Position numbers and translations under genes: made by a program
In this document: in pieces, positions 25,954 through 33,306 of the stretch
How the letters are laid out: each line of letters begins with the position of its first letter
Numbering within the stretch: the first letter of the stretch is position 1
Notes under the pieces: generated by a model
Databases searched by the model: none
Seen by the model: the letters and a program-made list of their open reading frames with translations, nothing else
Told to the model about the DNA's origin: nothing
Assembly: GCA_026388255.1 (NCBI GenBank)
Contig: JAPLKC010000018.1
Coordinates: 1 to 64,000 of the forward strand
Source of the DNA: Pseudomonadota bacterium
GTDB lineage: Bacteria > Desulfobacterota > Syntrophorhabdia > Syntrophorhabdales > Syntrophorhabdaceae
DNA: 64,000 bases
Reading direction: 5' to 3'

Positions 25954-27117
25954 ATGAATACCATATATTTTGACCATATTTCTGCAACCCCGATTCACCC
26001 TCTGGTAAAAGAGGCGATAATCGCATATTTACAACATGACGGATTTGGAAACCCTTTAAGTCAGCACCATATAGGTGATTCGGCGATCGAGATGCTTGAA
26101 GATGCCAGGGGCAAAGTGGCACAGCTCATTCATGCCGGAACTCATGAAATAGTGTTTACTTCAGGCGGGACAGAATCGAATAACAATGCCATAAAAGGGA
26201 TAGCCTTTGCAAAAGCAAAAAAGGGGAAGCATATTGTAACTACCAGCATCGAACACCAATCCGTTGCAAGAACTTTACGGGTACTCATGAGGATGGGATA
26301 TCAGGTAACGGCAATTCCAGTGGACAAGTATGGCCTTGTTGATCCGAAAGACGTGGAAAAAGCAATCAGGAACGATACCATCCTTGTCACAATTATGCAC
26401 GCAAACAATGAGATAGGAACTATCGAGCCCATTGCCGAGATCGGTAAAATTACCAGGGAAAGGAATGTGGTTTTCCATTCCGATGCAGTCATATCCTGTG
26501 GCAATATTCCTGTTGATGTGGATAACATGGGTGTTGATCTTTTGAGCATCGCTGCCAACCAGTTTTATGGACCATCAGGCGTAGGCGTTCTTTATATCCG
26601 CCAGAATACAGAGATTGTACCGATTATAGACGGAGGGACACAGGAAGACGGCAGACGTGCAGGAACCCAGAATATGCTCGGCATAGTCGGCATGGGAAAG
26701 GCTGCAGAGCTTGCTGTTATAGAAATGGAAGAGCGCAACGCACACCTGTTAACATTAAAAAAGTTCCTTATCGAGCATTTAAAAACAATTGATGAAATTT
26801 ATATAAACGGCCATCCTGATATAAGCCTCCCCGGCCTTGTTTCTTTTTCAGTTGATTATGTTGAAGGCGAATCCATGACAATCATGCTTGACGAAGAAGG
26901 CATTTGTGTTTCCACTCGTTCTGCCTGTGCGTCCGGGTCGCTTCGGGCGTCCCATGTCCTAATCGCAACAGGAAGGGACTATACTACGGCCCAGGGTACG
27001 CTTTGTTTTTCTTTTGGTATTGATAATACGCTTGAACAGGTGGGCAAGGCAGTAGAAGTTCTCAAAAAAAGTATCGCCTTTCTGAGAAGTATGTCGCCCC
27101 TCTATAAAAAGAAATAA
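25954..27117 (+). CDS. NifS/IscS-like protein lacking the PLP lysine
   Basis: 387 residues, class V aminotransferase fold. Typical cysteine desulfurase features are kept: YFDHISATPIHPLV, TSGGTESNNNAIKG, SIEHQSV (His101), HANNEIGTIEPI, HSDA (Asp177), and the mobile-loop cysteine in STRSACASGSL (Cys325). But where the family has SAHK-F-x-GPKG with the PLP Schiff-base lysine, this protein reads AANQFYGPSG: His is Asn202 and Lys is Gln203. The Gln that contacts PLP is Ile180. Classical desulfuration seems unlikely unless PLP binds without covalent link. Start ATG 25954 has GGGAG ahead. Confidence 0.8.
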   Translation: MNTIYFDHISATPIHPLVKEAIIAYLQHDGFGNPLSQHHIGDSAIEMLEDARGKVAQLIHAGTHEIVFTSGGTESNNNAIKGIAFAKAKKGKHIVTTSIEHQSVARTLRVLMRMGYQVTAIPVDKYGLVDPKDVEKAIRNDTILVTIMHANNEIGTIEPIAEIGKITRERNVVFHSDAVISCGNIPVDVDNMGVDLLSIAANQFYGPSGVGVLYIRQNTEIVPIIDGGTQEDGRRAGTQNMLGIVGMGKAAELAVIEMEERNAHLLTLKKFLIEHLKTIDEIYINGHPDISLPGLVSFSVDYVEGESMTIMLDEEGICVSTRSACASGSLRASHVLIATGRDYTTAQGTLCFSFGIDNTLEQVGKAVEVLKKSIAFLRSMSPLYKKK

Positions 27118-27200
27118 TGAATGACAGAAAATAGCGATCAGGGGACTTTCGCAAAGGTCTCGACAAAGAAAAATAAGTTTTTTATTAGCTTAATGGAATA

Positions 27201-27236
27201 AAAACCCCTCCAGCCCTTTTGGACTGGAGGGGTTTT
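27201..27236. terminator. Bidirectional terminator between nifS-like and ferredoxin genes
   Basis: AAAACCCCTCCAG (27201-27213) and its complement (27224-27236) around a 10-base loop, with A- and T-runs on both sides, between two convergent genes. Confidence 0.85.
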
Positions 27237-27256
27237 TATTAATCAACAGCTATTGT

Positions 27257-27757
27257 TCAACCTTCGTACTGAATTGTTGCGCCAAGTTTCTTTGCTTCTG
27301 AAATCTTGAATGCAGCATCTCTCTTCTTGGAAAGACTTTCTTTTCTGACATCAACAAAGTCAACTGCCTTCATGTCGCAAAATCTTACGCACTGTGGATC
27401 GCCGTCACAGAGGTCGCATTTAAAAACCTTTTTCATCATGGGGTTAAAGTTCATTGCGCCAAAGGGGCATACAGCCACACAGGAACGGCAGCCGATGCAC
27501 ATATCGTTGTCAACAGATACCAGGCCCTGGGCATCATCCCTTGTAATTGCCTTTACAGGACATACGTTCATGCAAGGTGCATCCACACACTGTTTGCATG
27601 ACATAGGGATATAAAGCCCTTCCCATTCCCATTTTTCTACTTTTATCCTTGCCTTGCTCGGATTTGCTACATTTTCGTGAAATACTGAGCATACGAGTTC
27701 GCATCTTCTGCAACCCGTGCATTTTTCATGATTTATCATGAGCACTTTTGCTTCCAT
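27257..27757 (-). CDS. Polyferredoxin, electron-transfer partner of the AOR-type enzyme
   Basis: 166 residues with the cysteine pattern of HycB/BamC-type subunits holding four 4Fe-4S clusters: CTGCRRCELVCS, CKQCVDAPCMNVCPVKAI, CIGCRSCVAVCPFGAM and CDLCDGDPQCVRFC. It is the last gene of the five-gene operon, directly after the AOR gene, and probably takes electrons to or from it. BamC of class II benzoyl-CoA reductase and AOR-associated ferredoxins share this architecture; which of the two cannot be settled here. AAAGGAGG precedes the ATG. Confidence 0.9.
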   Translation of the reverse strand: MEAKVLMINHEKCTGCRRCELVCSVFHENVANPSKARIKVEKWEWEGLYIPMSCKQCVDAPCMNVCPVKAITRDDAQGLVSVDNDMCIGCRSCVAVCPFGAMNFNPMMKKVFKCDLCDGDPQCVRFCDMKAVDFVDVRKESLSKKRDAAFKISEAKKLGATIQYEG

Positions 27758-27788
27758 TTAGTTTCCTCCTTTATGTTCTATATCCCAA

Positions 27789-29756
27789 CTATATACGTAA
27801 TGGTTCTTTATCGAGATTTTCAAGTCCGTACTTCTTCAGTGATTCCGGTGTGGGTACGCCATTCTCATCAAGACCTTTATATTTATAGAACAGAGCCCTC
27901 ATTTCCAGAAACTTTGGTTTGTCAATTTTTTTGCCGATAACATCCGGTGCTCCACGCTTACAAGGTTCAGTAAAGTAACGTTCTGCCAGAATTTCGCCTT
28001 TGAAGGGATCGTCTTTCTTCATACCTTCTCTTATGTTGAACAGTCTCTCAACCATATTAGATCTTTCTGCAACATCCCATATATCCTTCGGAGTCATCTC
28101 AAGTCCTACATTATAATAAAGGACCTTTGCCCAGTCTTCAAAGTTCGGCAATGTTGCCCCAAGGAATGTTGTATGATACTTGCATATGCCGAGGCAGTCA
28201 ACGGCCATGTAGCAGTTTTCATGCCATGCAACCTGCCATGGTTTTCCGATATATTCCGTATGGTCGGAGCTCAAGGGCCCATCATATGCAACAGGGCTGC
28301 TGTATATCCTTCTCATAACATCAACCGGCAGATGGTACAGGTCGATAGCCGGCCTGCTTCTCAAGTGGTCGGAACCTCTTGAGGCAAGTGCGAGATTTAG
28401 TGCAAGAGCCGGGGTTGCCCTTTCGTCAGAGTGAAGGTTCTGCATACCCTTCATGTGAATGAGTAATTTAAATGAATCTTTACCGATCTTCTCAGATGCC
28501 CTGATGCCTCCCTCGGCAAGAACGTCACCAAGCCAGGTGTCTCTCTTGCATATATGGTGAATCATTGCAATAACAGCATCATCATTTCCGAATCTCAAAT
28601 CAAGACCATCAGTCTCTTTGGTTGTTAATATTCCCTTCTCATAGAGTTCCATTGCCCAGGAGATAGTGCTTCCGATTTCAAGGTTGTCAACACCGTACTG
28701 ATCAACGAGGTGGTTGCCCATGAGCAGCGTATCAAGTCCTGTACATCCCGGTTCGCCGTTGAAAGCGCCCTGAGATGTATATTCCGGACCTTCATCGTAT
28801 TTGCCGACAAGGCCGTATTTCCGTGCAAGGGGTGTATCAGGAATTTTGTATTTGGCGCGGCAGTGTACCTGGCAGCCGAAACATGCCGACATGTTGTATT
28901 CACTGCCCATACTTTCTTTTGACCATTCATCGATTTCTTCAGGCTCTATCGGATCGGCATTGAGAAGCTGATTAAACTGGAAGTTGTTTGTTCTTATGCC
29001 CCCCCAGGAGTTAGTTGCACCCCAGATAAAAGGTGTTCCCAGCACACCCATGGTCTGGTTGACTTTTGCGCTGGTGATCTGTTCAATAAACCTCTTGTCG
29101 AATTCAAGTGCCTCATGTGGATGGGCAATCTTGATATCCATGGTTCCGCGTGCTGCAACCATTTTCAGGTTCTTGGAGCCCATTGTACATCCGCCGCCGC
29201 CTCTTCCGTTGGCATTCTTTATGCCTGTCATAACGTTGGCATATCTTACCAACTTCTCAGCAGCAGGGCCGCAAACTGCGCACTTTACATCAGGGTCTCC
29301 AAGCTCTTCCCTTACTGCCCACTGAGCTTCTGTAACTGTTTTTCCCCAGAGGTTCTTTGCATCCTTTATTTCCACTTCGCCGTCATGAACAAATATATAT
29401 ACTGGTTTTGCAGCTTTGCCTATTACGACAATGTGATCAAAACCTGCATACCTGAGTTCGGGGGCAAAGAAACCGCCAAAGTTGCCGCTTCCCAGAAGGC
29501 CTGTAAGGGGATTTTTCGTCATAACATCTGTTCTGGCGGATGCTGATGCAAGCATACCACCGAGAATACCGGCGCTGAAAATAACTGCGTTATCAGGCCC
29601 CAAAGGATCACAACCCGGTTTTGAGTAATTGTAAAGCAAATATGCTGCAAGCCCTCTGCCGCCAAGAAACTGTTTCCTGACTGCTAAAGGAATAGCTTTT
29701 ATGTCGATCTTACCTGTTGTAAGATCGACTATTGCAACTTTTCTATCTAGAGACAT
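27789..29756 (-). CDS. Tungsten/molybdenum aldehyde:ferredoxin oxidoreductase family (AOR or BamB-like)
   Basis: 655 residues, full AOR length. N-terminal domain with bis-pterin-binding features (FLGGRGLAAYLLY, RTDVMTKNPLTGLLGSGNFG, FAPELRYAGFDHIVVIG, GRGGGGCTMGSKNLK); cluster ligands in ACFGCQVHC (Cys292, 295, 299), and the fourth probably in the LGICKYH region. Just after DEGPEYTS is Cys338 (NGEPGC), where typical AORs have no Cys; the benzoyl-CoA reductase subunit BamB coordinates tungsten by a Cys in this part. The motif LHSDERATPALALNLA also departs from P. furiosus AOR. A BamB-like role is possible but unproven. AAGGAGG before ATG. Confidence 0.85.
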   Translation of the reverse strand: MSLDRKVAIVDLTTGKIDIKAIPLAVRKQFLGGRGLAAYLLYNYSKPGCDPLGPDNAVIFSAGILGGMLASASARTDVMTKNPLTGLLGSGNFGGFFAPELRYAGFDHIVVIGKAAKPVYIFVHDGEVEIKDAKNLWGKTVTEAQWAVREELGDPDVKCAVCGPAAEKLVRYANVMTGIKNANGRGGGGCTMGSKNLKMVAARGTMDIKIAHPHEALEFDKRFIEQITSAKVNQTMGVLGTPFIWGATNSWGGIRTNNFQFNQLLNADPIEPEEIDEWSKESMGSEYNMSACFGCQVHCRAKYKIPDTPLARKYGLVGKYDEGPEYTSQGAFNGEPGCTGLDTLLMGNHLVDQYGVDNLEIGSTISWAMELYEKGILTTKETDGLDLRFGNDDAVIAMIHHICKRDTWLGDVLAEGGIRASEKIGKDSFKLLIHMKGMQNLHSDERATPALALNLALASRGSDHLRSRPAIDLYHLPVDVMRRIYSSPVAYDGPLSSDHTEYIGKPWQVAWHENCYMAVDCLGICKYHTTFLGATLPNFEDWAKVLYYNVGLEMTPKDIWDVAERSNMVERLFNIREGMKKDDPFKGEILAERYFTEPCKRGAPDVIGKKIDKPKFLEMRALFYKYKGLDENGVPTPESLKKYGLENLDKEPLRI

Positions 29757-29757
29757 A

Positions 29758-30051
29758 TTATTTTACCTCCTTCTTTGCTAGTTCTTCATTCTTGCCTGCT
29801 TCTGCTGCTATCTGGTCTAATCTCTCATTGGCCAGTCTCTGGCTTGTCTCCCATACCGGACCTTTTACACGGGGGAGACCGGCGTTGATCCAGAAAATAC
29901 GCCATTCGGAACCACACTTCGGACATTTTGCCTGTGTCTGTCCCGGTGCAGGGGTAATTCTGCCTGCGCAACTCGGGTTCATGCACCTTACCTGGCCATA
30001 GCTTCTTGTGCTTCTCAGACTTTCTGCAGTTGATAATTTGTCATCTGCCAT
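29758..30051 (-). CDS. Small zinc-ribbon-like protein in the AOR operon
   Basis: 97 residues. CMNPSC at about residue 24 and CPKCGSEWRIFW at about residue 43 give two CxxC-like knuckles, enough for a zinc or rubredoxin-like iron site; the C-terminal third is a Lys/Glu-rich helix (LANERLDQIAAEAGKNEELA). No family recognised. Its stop is one base from the AOR start, so the two are certainly co-translated. It may be an assembly factor or an extra electron carrier of the AOR complex. ATG 30051 has AAAGGAGG ahead. Confidence 0.7.
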   Translation of the reverse strand: MADDKLSTAESLRSTRSYGQVRCMNPSCAGRITPAPGQTQAKCPKCGSEWRIFWINAGLPRVKGPVWETSQRLANERLDQIAAEAGKNEELAKKEVK

Positions 30052-30108
30052 CTTAATCCTCCTTTCCAAAAATGTTTTATTGAAACAAACAGCTCAATAT
30101 CCTATTTA

Positions 30109-30849
30109 TTAAGCTGCTTTGCGGGCATCACCTTTTACATATGCGTCATTTAACAGAACGAGGGGATGGATTACACGTATTCCTGTCCCTGCGGCCATCT
30201 GCAATCCACAACCGCCGCATTCCGTTACGGCAGCATCCACATTAGCCGCCTTTATCTCATTCCATAATTTCTGTGCAATCTCCACAGAACGTTCGTGATT
30301 TATCTTTTTCATGCCGTAAGAACCGCCCATGCCGCAGCAGTTCGTATTGACCTTTACAACTTCCAGGCCGGGAATAAGTCTGAGAAGTGCAACCGGCACG
30401 TCTGTAATGTTCTGCACCCTTAAATGGCAAGGGTTATGGTAGAATACCTTAAGTGGTATCTCACCAAAGTTCGTATTGAGTTTCCCCTCAAGGTACAGCT
30501 TGTAAATATATTCGCTTGCATCATAAATGCGTTCAGATATAAACCGTGCATCCTTACTGTCAAAAAAGGGCAATCCCTCTCTCTTCAGCATCATGTTGCA
30601 ACTTGGACAGCTTGTTATAATATCATATCCGGGAGCTGCAGCTTCAGCAAGCATACGGGCATTAAAATCAAAATTCTTTTTGGCCCCGGCCGGGTTCCCG
30701 TTTGCCATCATAGGCATTCCGCAGCATTTCTGCTCAGGTACAATTATTTCAATGTCATTCCTTTTCAAGATTGATACAAGGGCTTTTCCTGAATCAGGGT
30801 TGTAGTAGTTTGCAAAACAACCGTGATAATACACTACCTTATTACTCAT
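30109..30849 (-). CDS. HdrB/LldE-like protein with two CCG domains
   Basis: 246 residues. Two cysteine-rich CCG domains: CFANYYNP ... KCCGMPMMANG ... CPSCNMML and CHLRVQNITD ... CCGMGGSYGMKK ... CGGCGLQMAAG. In heterodisulfide reductase HdrB each holds a noncubane 4Fe-4S cluster. The start ATG 30849 overlaps the end of the upstream LUD gene by eight bases and has GGGAGG ahead; longer in-frame starts lie inside that gene. With the upstream 4Fe-4S protein it forms an HdrBC- or LldEF-like electron-transfer module for the AOR-type enzyme. Confidence 0.9.
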   Translation of the reverse strand: MSNKVVYYHGCFANYYNPDSGKALVSILKRNDIEIIVPEQKCCGMPMMANGNPAGAKKNFDFNARMLAEAAAPGYDIITSCPSCNMMLKREGLPFFDSKDARFISERIYDASEYIYKLYLEGKLNTNFGEIPLKVFYHNPCHLRVQNITDVPVALLRLIPGLEVVKVNTNCCGMGGSYGMKKINHERSVEIAQKLWNEIKAANVDAAVTECGGCGLQMAAGTGIRVIHPLVLLNDAYVKGDARKAA

Positions 30850-32143
30850 GAGAGCCTCCCTTGAACCAGTCTCTGAAAGTCTGGCGATGAAATTCAGGCA
30901 AGGTGGAATCTTTATGGACACCCGTAAAAAACTGTGTCATCATTTTTACGATCCACAGTTTTACCATCCAGTTAGACAGGGGAGCCGTCATCCCGCCAAG
31001 TTTTGCAAGTAGTTCAGGGTCGTCAAGCATCTTCTTTTTCAGGCTCCGGCCATCTTCTGCATAATGTTCAAACTGCGCCTTCCAGATTAATGTCGGTATA
31101 TCGATATCAACAGGACATTCCACCTGACAGCGTCCACAGTGGAGACAGACCTCAACTGGAGGGAGCCACCCCTGGAGGGAACCGAGAAGATAATTTTTCG
31201 GACTATACACCATACCCTTGTCAAGAAAGATGTGCTGTCCCACAGGGCACTGACGTGCGCATGCTCTGCAGTCGATGCATAAAAAGAGATCGCTATATCC
31301 GTTTTTTAAAAGTTCACTCCTTCCATTATCATAAAAGATAACATGGAGTTCCTGGCCATTTTCGCCGGAAAGTTCGGGAAGGCTTTCGAAGTCATATTTT
31401 TCAATATCATGAGGTATAAGGTCGAGAAGAATGCTTTCAAGACCGTAAATTCCCATTGATTTTGTATGAAAAAGGGCATCCTCTTTGTTCTTTAATATTT
31501 TTTCAATACCTACTACCAGGATAATCTTCTTTGCCTGCTGCAAATCTTTGGTTATATTAGACATATGTTGTAAAAAATATACGGTGCCATCCTCTGCGGA
31601 TATGGCATTAACTCCCATAATTGCAACATAATCTTTTATTCCGGATGAAGATAACCTTGTTATGCTGTGCCGTTTATCAAAGGATTCTACAAGATTCCTT
31701 CCATGCATACCGGGAAGAGACCAGTAATCTTCTACCTTTTTTTGAAATTTCCCTTCCTCAAAATTATTAAACTCTCCATAGTATCGTAAATATGTCTTAA
31801 AACCGGCAGCTTGAAGCCCAGGTCTTAATTCATTTACAACTATATTTGATTTATTTATTGATGCAAGGGTCGTATTATCGGCAATTTGTTTAATATACGA
31901 TACCGCTTCTTTTGCATCCTTGGCAGAAGTAATTTTCACGCCATCATATTTACCGAGGGTTTTTTGAAGTTGTTCAATCAACGATGCATTATTACTTCTC
32001 GCATCTTCACGTATTTTCCTGAGATGTTCCTTTACAGATTCGCCTTCAATCCTCTTCTCTTTTCTGACAAATATGCCTGCTGCTCGATGTTTGCTCTGTT
32101 CGGGTGAGGGTTCAACAACTATTAAACCTGGAATATTAGCCAT
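30842..32143 (-). CDS. LUD-domain protein with 4Fe-4S dicluster domain (LldF-like)
   Basis: 433 residues. Residues about 40-270 form a LUD (DUF162) domain as in lactate-utilisation proteins (ADNTTLASINKSNIVVNEL, SSGIKDYVAIMGVNAISAEDGT). Residues about 285-350 carry two CxxCxxCxxxC(P) motifs, CIDCRACARQCPVGQ and CLHCGRCQVECPVDI, for two 4Fe-4S clusters. The last 80 residues are alpha-helical. It is the first gene of the operon with HdrB-like, zinc-ribbon, AOR and ferredoxin genes, AAAGGGAGGG before ATG, and faces a divergent IclR regulator. Substrate oxidation by LUD proteins is not proven; an electron-transfer role is inferred. Confidence 0.88.
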   Translation of the reverse strand: MANIPGLIVVEPSPEQSKHRAAGIFVRKEKRIEGESVKEHLRKIREDARSNNASLIEQLQKTLGKYDGVKITSAKDAKEAVSYIKQIADNTTLASINKSNIVVNELRPGLQAAGFKTYLRYYGEFNNFEEGKFQKKVEDYWSLPGMHGRNLVESFDKRHSITRLSSSGIKDYVAIMGVNAISAEDGTVYFLQHMSNITKDLQQAKKIILVVGIEKILKNKEDALFHTKSMGIYGLESILLDLIPHDIEKYDFESLPELSGENGQELHVIFYDNGRSELLKNGYSDLFLCIDCRACARQCPVGQHIFLDKGMVYSPKNYLLGSLQGWLPPVEVCLHCGRCQVECPVDIDIPTLIWKAQFEHYAEDGRSLKKKMLDDPELLAKLGGMTAPLSNWMVKLWIVKMMTQFFTGVHKDSTLPEFHRQTFRDWFKGGSHE

Positions 32144-32309
32144 TATTTTTTACCCTCCCTTTCGATAAGGACTTATAGCGCTACCATATACCGAGGATAT
32201 GATTTTGATAAATATTTCACAAACATACGCATTAATAAAAGTGAACAGATTTGTGTTCTCATGGTTTTTGCATTTGAAATTCTGTATGCAATCTTTATTT
32301 TCATTGCAT

Positions 32310-32327
32310 CGTTCAATATCATAAACT
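32310..32327. promoter_or_regulatory. Secondary IclR operator-like site
   Basis: CGTTCA (32310-32315), six bases, TAAACT: a perfect left half and a degenerate right half of the operator found at 32451. It lies on the side of the LUD-AOR operon, about 170 bases before its start codon. Confidence 0.4.
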
Positions 32328-32420
32328 AATATTTTTTATAATATATCGTATTTTATGTCAAGGAATATTTATAATTATTAATAATAAATAGCTTTTTAAG
32401 CTATCAGCCTTAAATAAATC

Positions 32421-32468
32421 TTGACAATATTGTTTTTCACGGGTTAATATCGTTCAATATAATGAACG
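32421..32468 (+). promoter_or_regulatory. iclR-type gene promoter with palindromic operator
   Basis: TTGACA (32421-32426), 17 bases, TTAATA (32444-32449) forms a good sigma-70 promoter. Immediately downstream, CGTTCA-N6-TGAACG (32451-32468) is a perfect palindrome covering the expected transcription start; the half-site TGAACG recurs at the start codon (32513-32518). This placement suggests autorepression by the IclR-type protein. Confidence 0.6.
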
Positions 32469-32511
32469 TATTTACAAAGAATTTATTATTACATTATATT
32501 TTCTCAGGATA

Positions 32512-33306
32512 ATGAACGACTACAGCGCGCCAATTATAAAAAAGGCAATCGATATTATTGTGTTAATCGGAAAAGAGAACCGGCCGCTCGGCGTTTCGGA
32601 AATTTCCAAGACTCTCATCTATAGTAAAAGCACAACATATGGAGTTTTAAAGGCACTTAGCGAAGTGGGTTTTCTATATAAGGATTCCGAAACAAAGAAA
32701 TACTCAATCGGAAAAAAATTGCTGAGACTTTCAAAGATTATTTATAAAAATCAGGATATTCTTTTTATCATAAGACCATTTTTAGAAAACCTTGCTGAAT
32801 TGATAGATGAAACAGTTTTCTTCGGGGTAAATGAAAATGATGCATTAAAAATACTCAGTGTTGTCGAAGCTAAAAAAAGTCTTAAGTTGTCTGCTCCGGT
32901 AGGGACAAAGATGCCCTTAACTGCCGGAGCTGCCGGAAAGGTATTTTTTTCTGCTTTGAAAAATGATGAGATAATTTCGATTTTAAATGAAAAAGGCCTG
33001 CCGAAATACACTGAGAACACTATCACAGACTTGGATGACTTTATCAGGGAAATCGAGAAGACAAGGGAATTGGGATACGGGGTTGATCTTGAGGAATATC
33101 TGAAAGGCGTCAGGGCTGTGGCAAGCCTTATTTATCAGGACAATCATCCCTTGGGCGCTATCTGGGTTGTAGGTTTTTCAAATTCGATAATTGATGAAAA
33201 ACTTCAATTTATCATCAAACAATTAAAAATCACTGCGGAACGGATAAACAAAAGGATTTCATTCAGTACACATATGGATGAAGGCAGGAAGGCAAAGGAA
33301 TCATGA
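32512..33306 (+). CDS. IclR-family transcriptional regulator
   Basis: 264 residues. N-terminal winged helix-turn-helix (KKAIDIIVLIGKENRPLGVS, EISKTLIYSKSTTYGVLKAL), C-terminal IclR effector domain (ETVFFGVNENDALKILSVVE, APVGTKMPLTAGAAGKVFFS, RELGYGVDLEEYLKGVRAVA). The effector is usually a small organic or aromatic acid. It is divergent from the LUD-AOR operon and shares a palindromic operator region with it, so it is the likely regulator of that operon and of itself. It overlaps the next gene by ATGA. Confidence 0.9.
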   Translation: MNDYSAPIIKKAIDIIVLIGKENRPLGVSEISKTLIYSKSTTYGVLKALSEVGFLYKDSETKKYSIGKKLLRLSKIIYKNQDILFIIRPFLENLAELIDETVFFGVNENDALKILSVVEAKKSLKLSAPVGTKMPLTAGAAGKVFFSALKNDEIISILNEKGLPKYTENTITDLDDFIREIEKTRELGYGVDLEEYLKGVRAVASLIYQDNHPLGAIWVVGFSNSIIDEKLQFIIKQLKITAERINKRISFSTHMDEGRKAKES

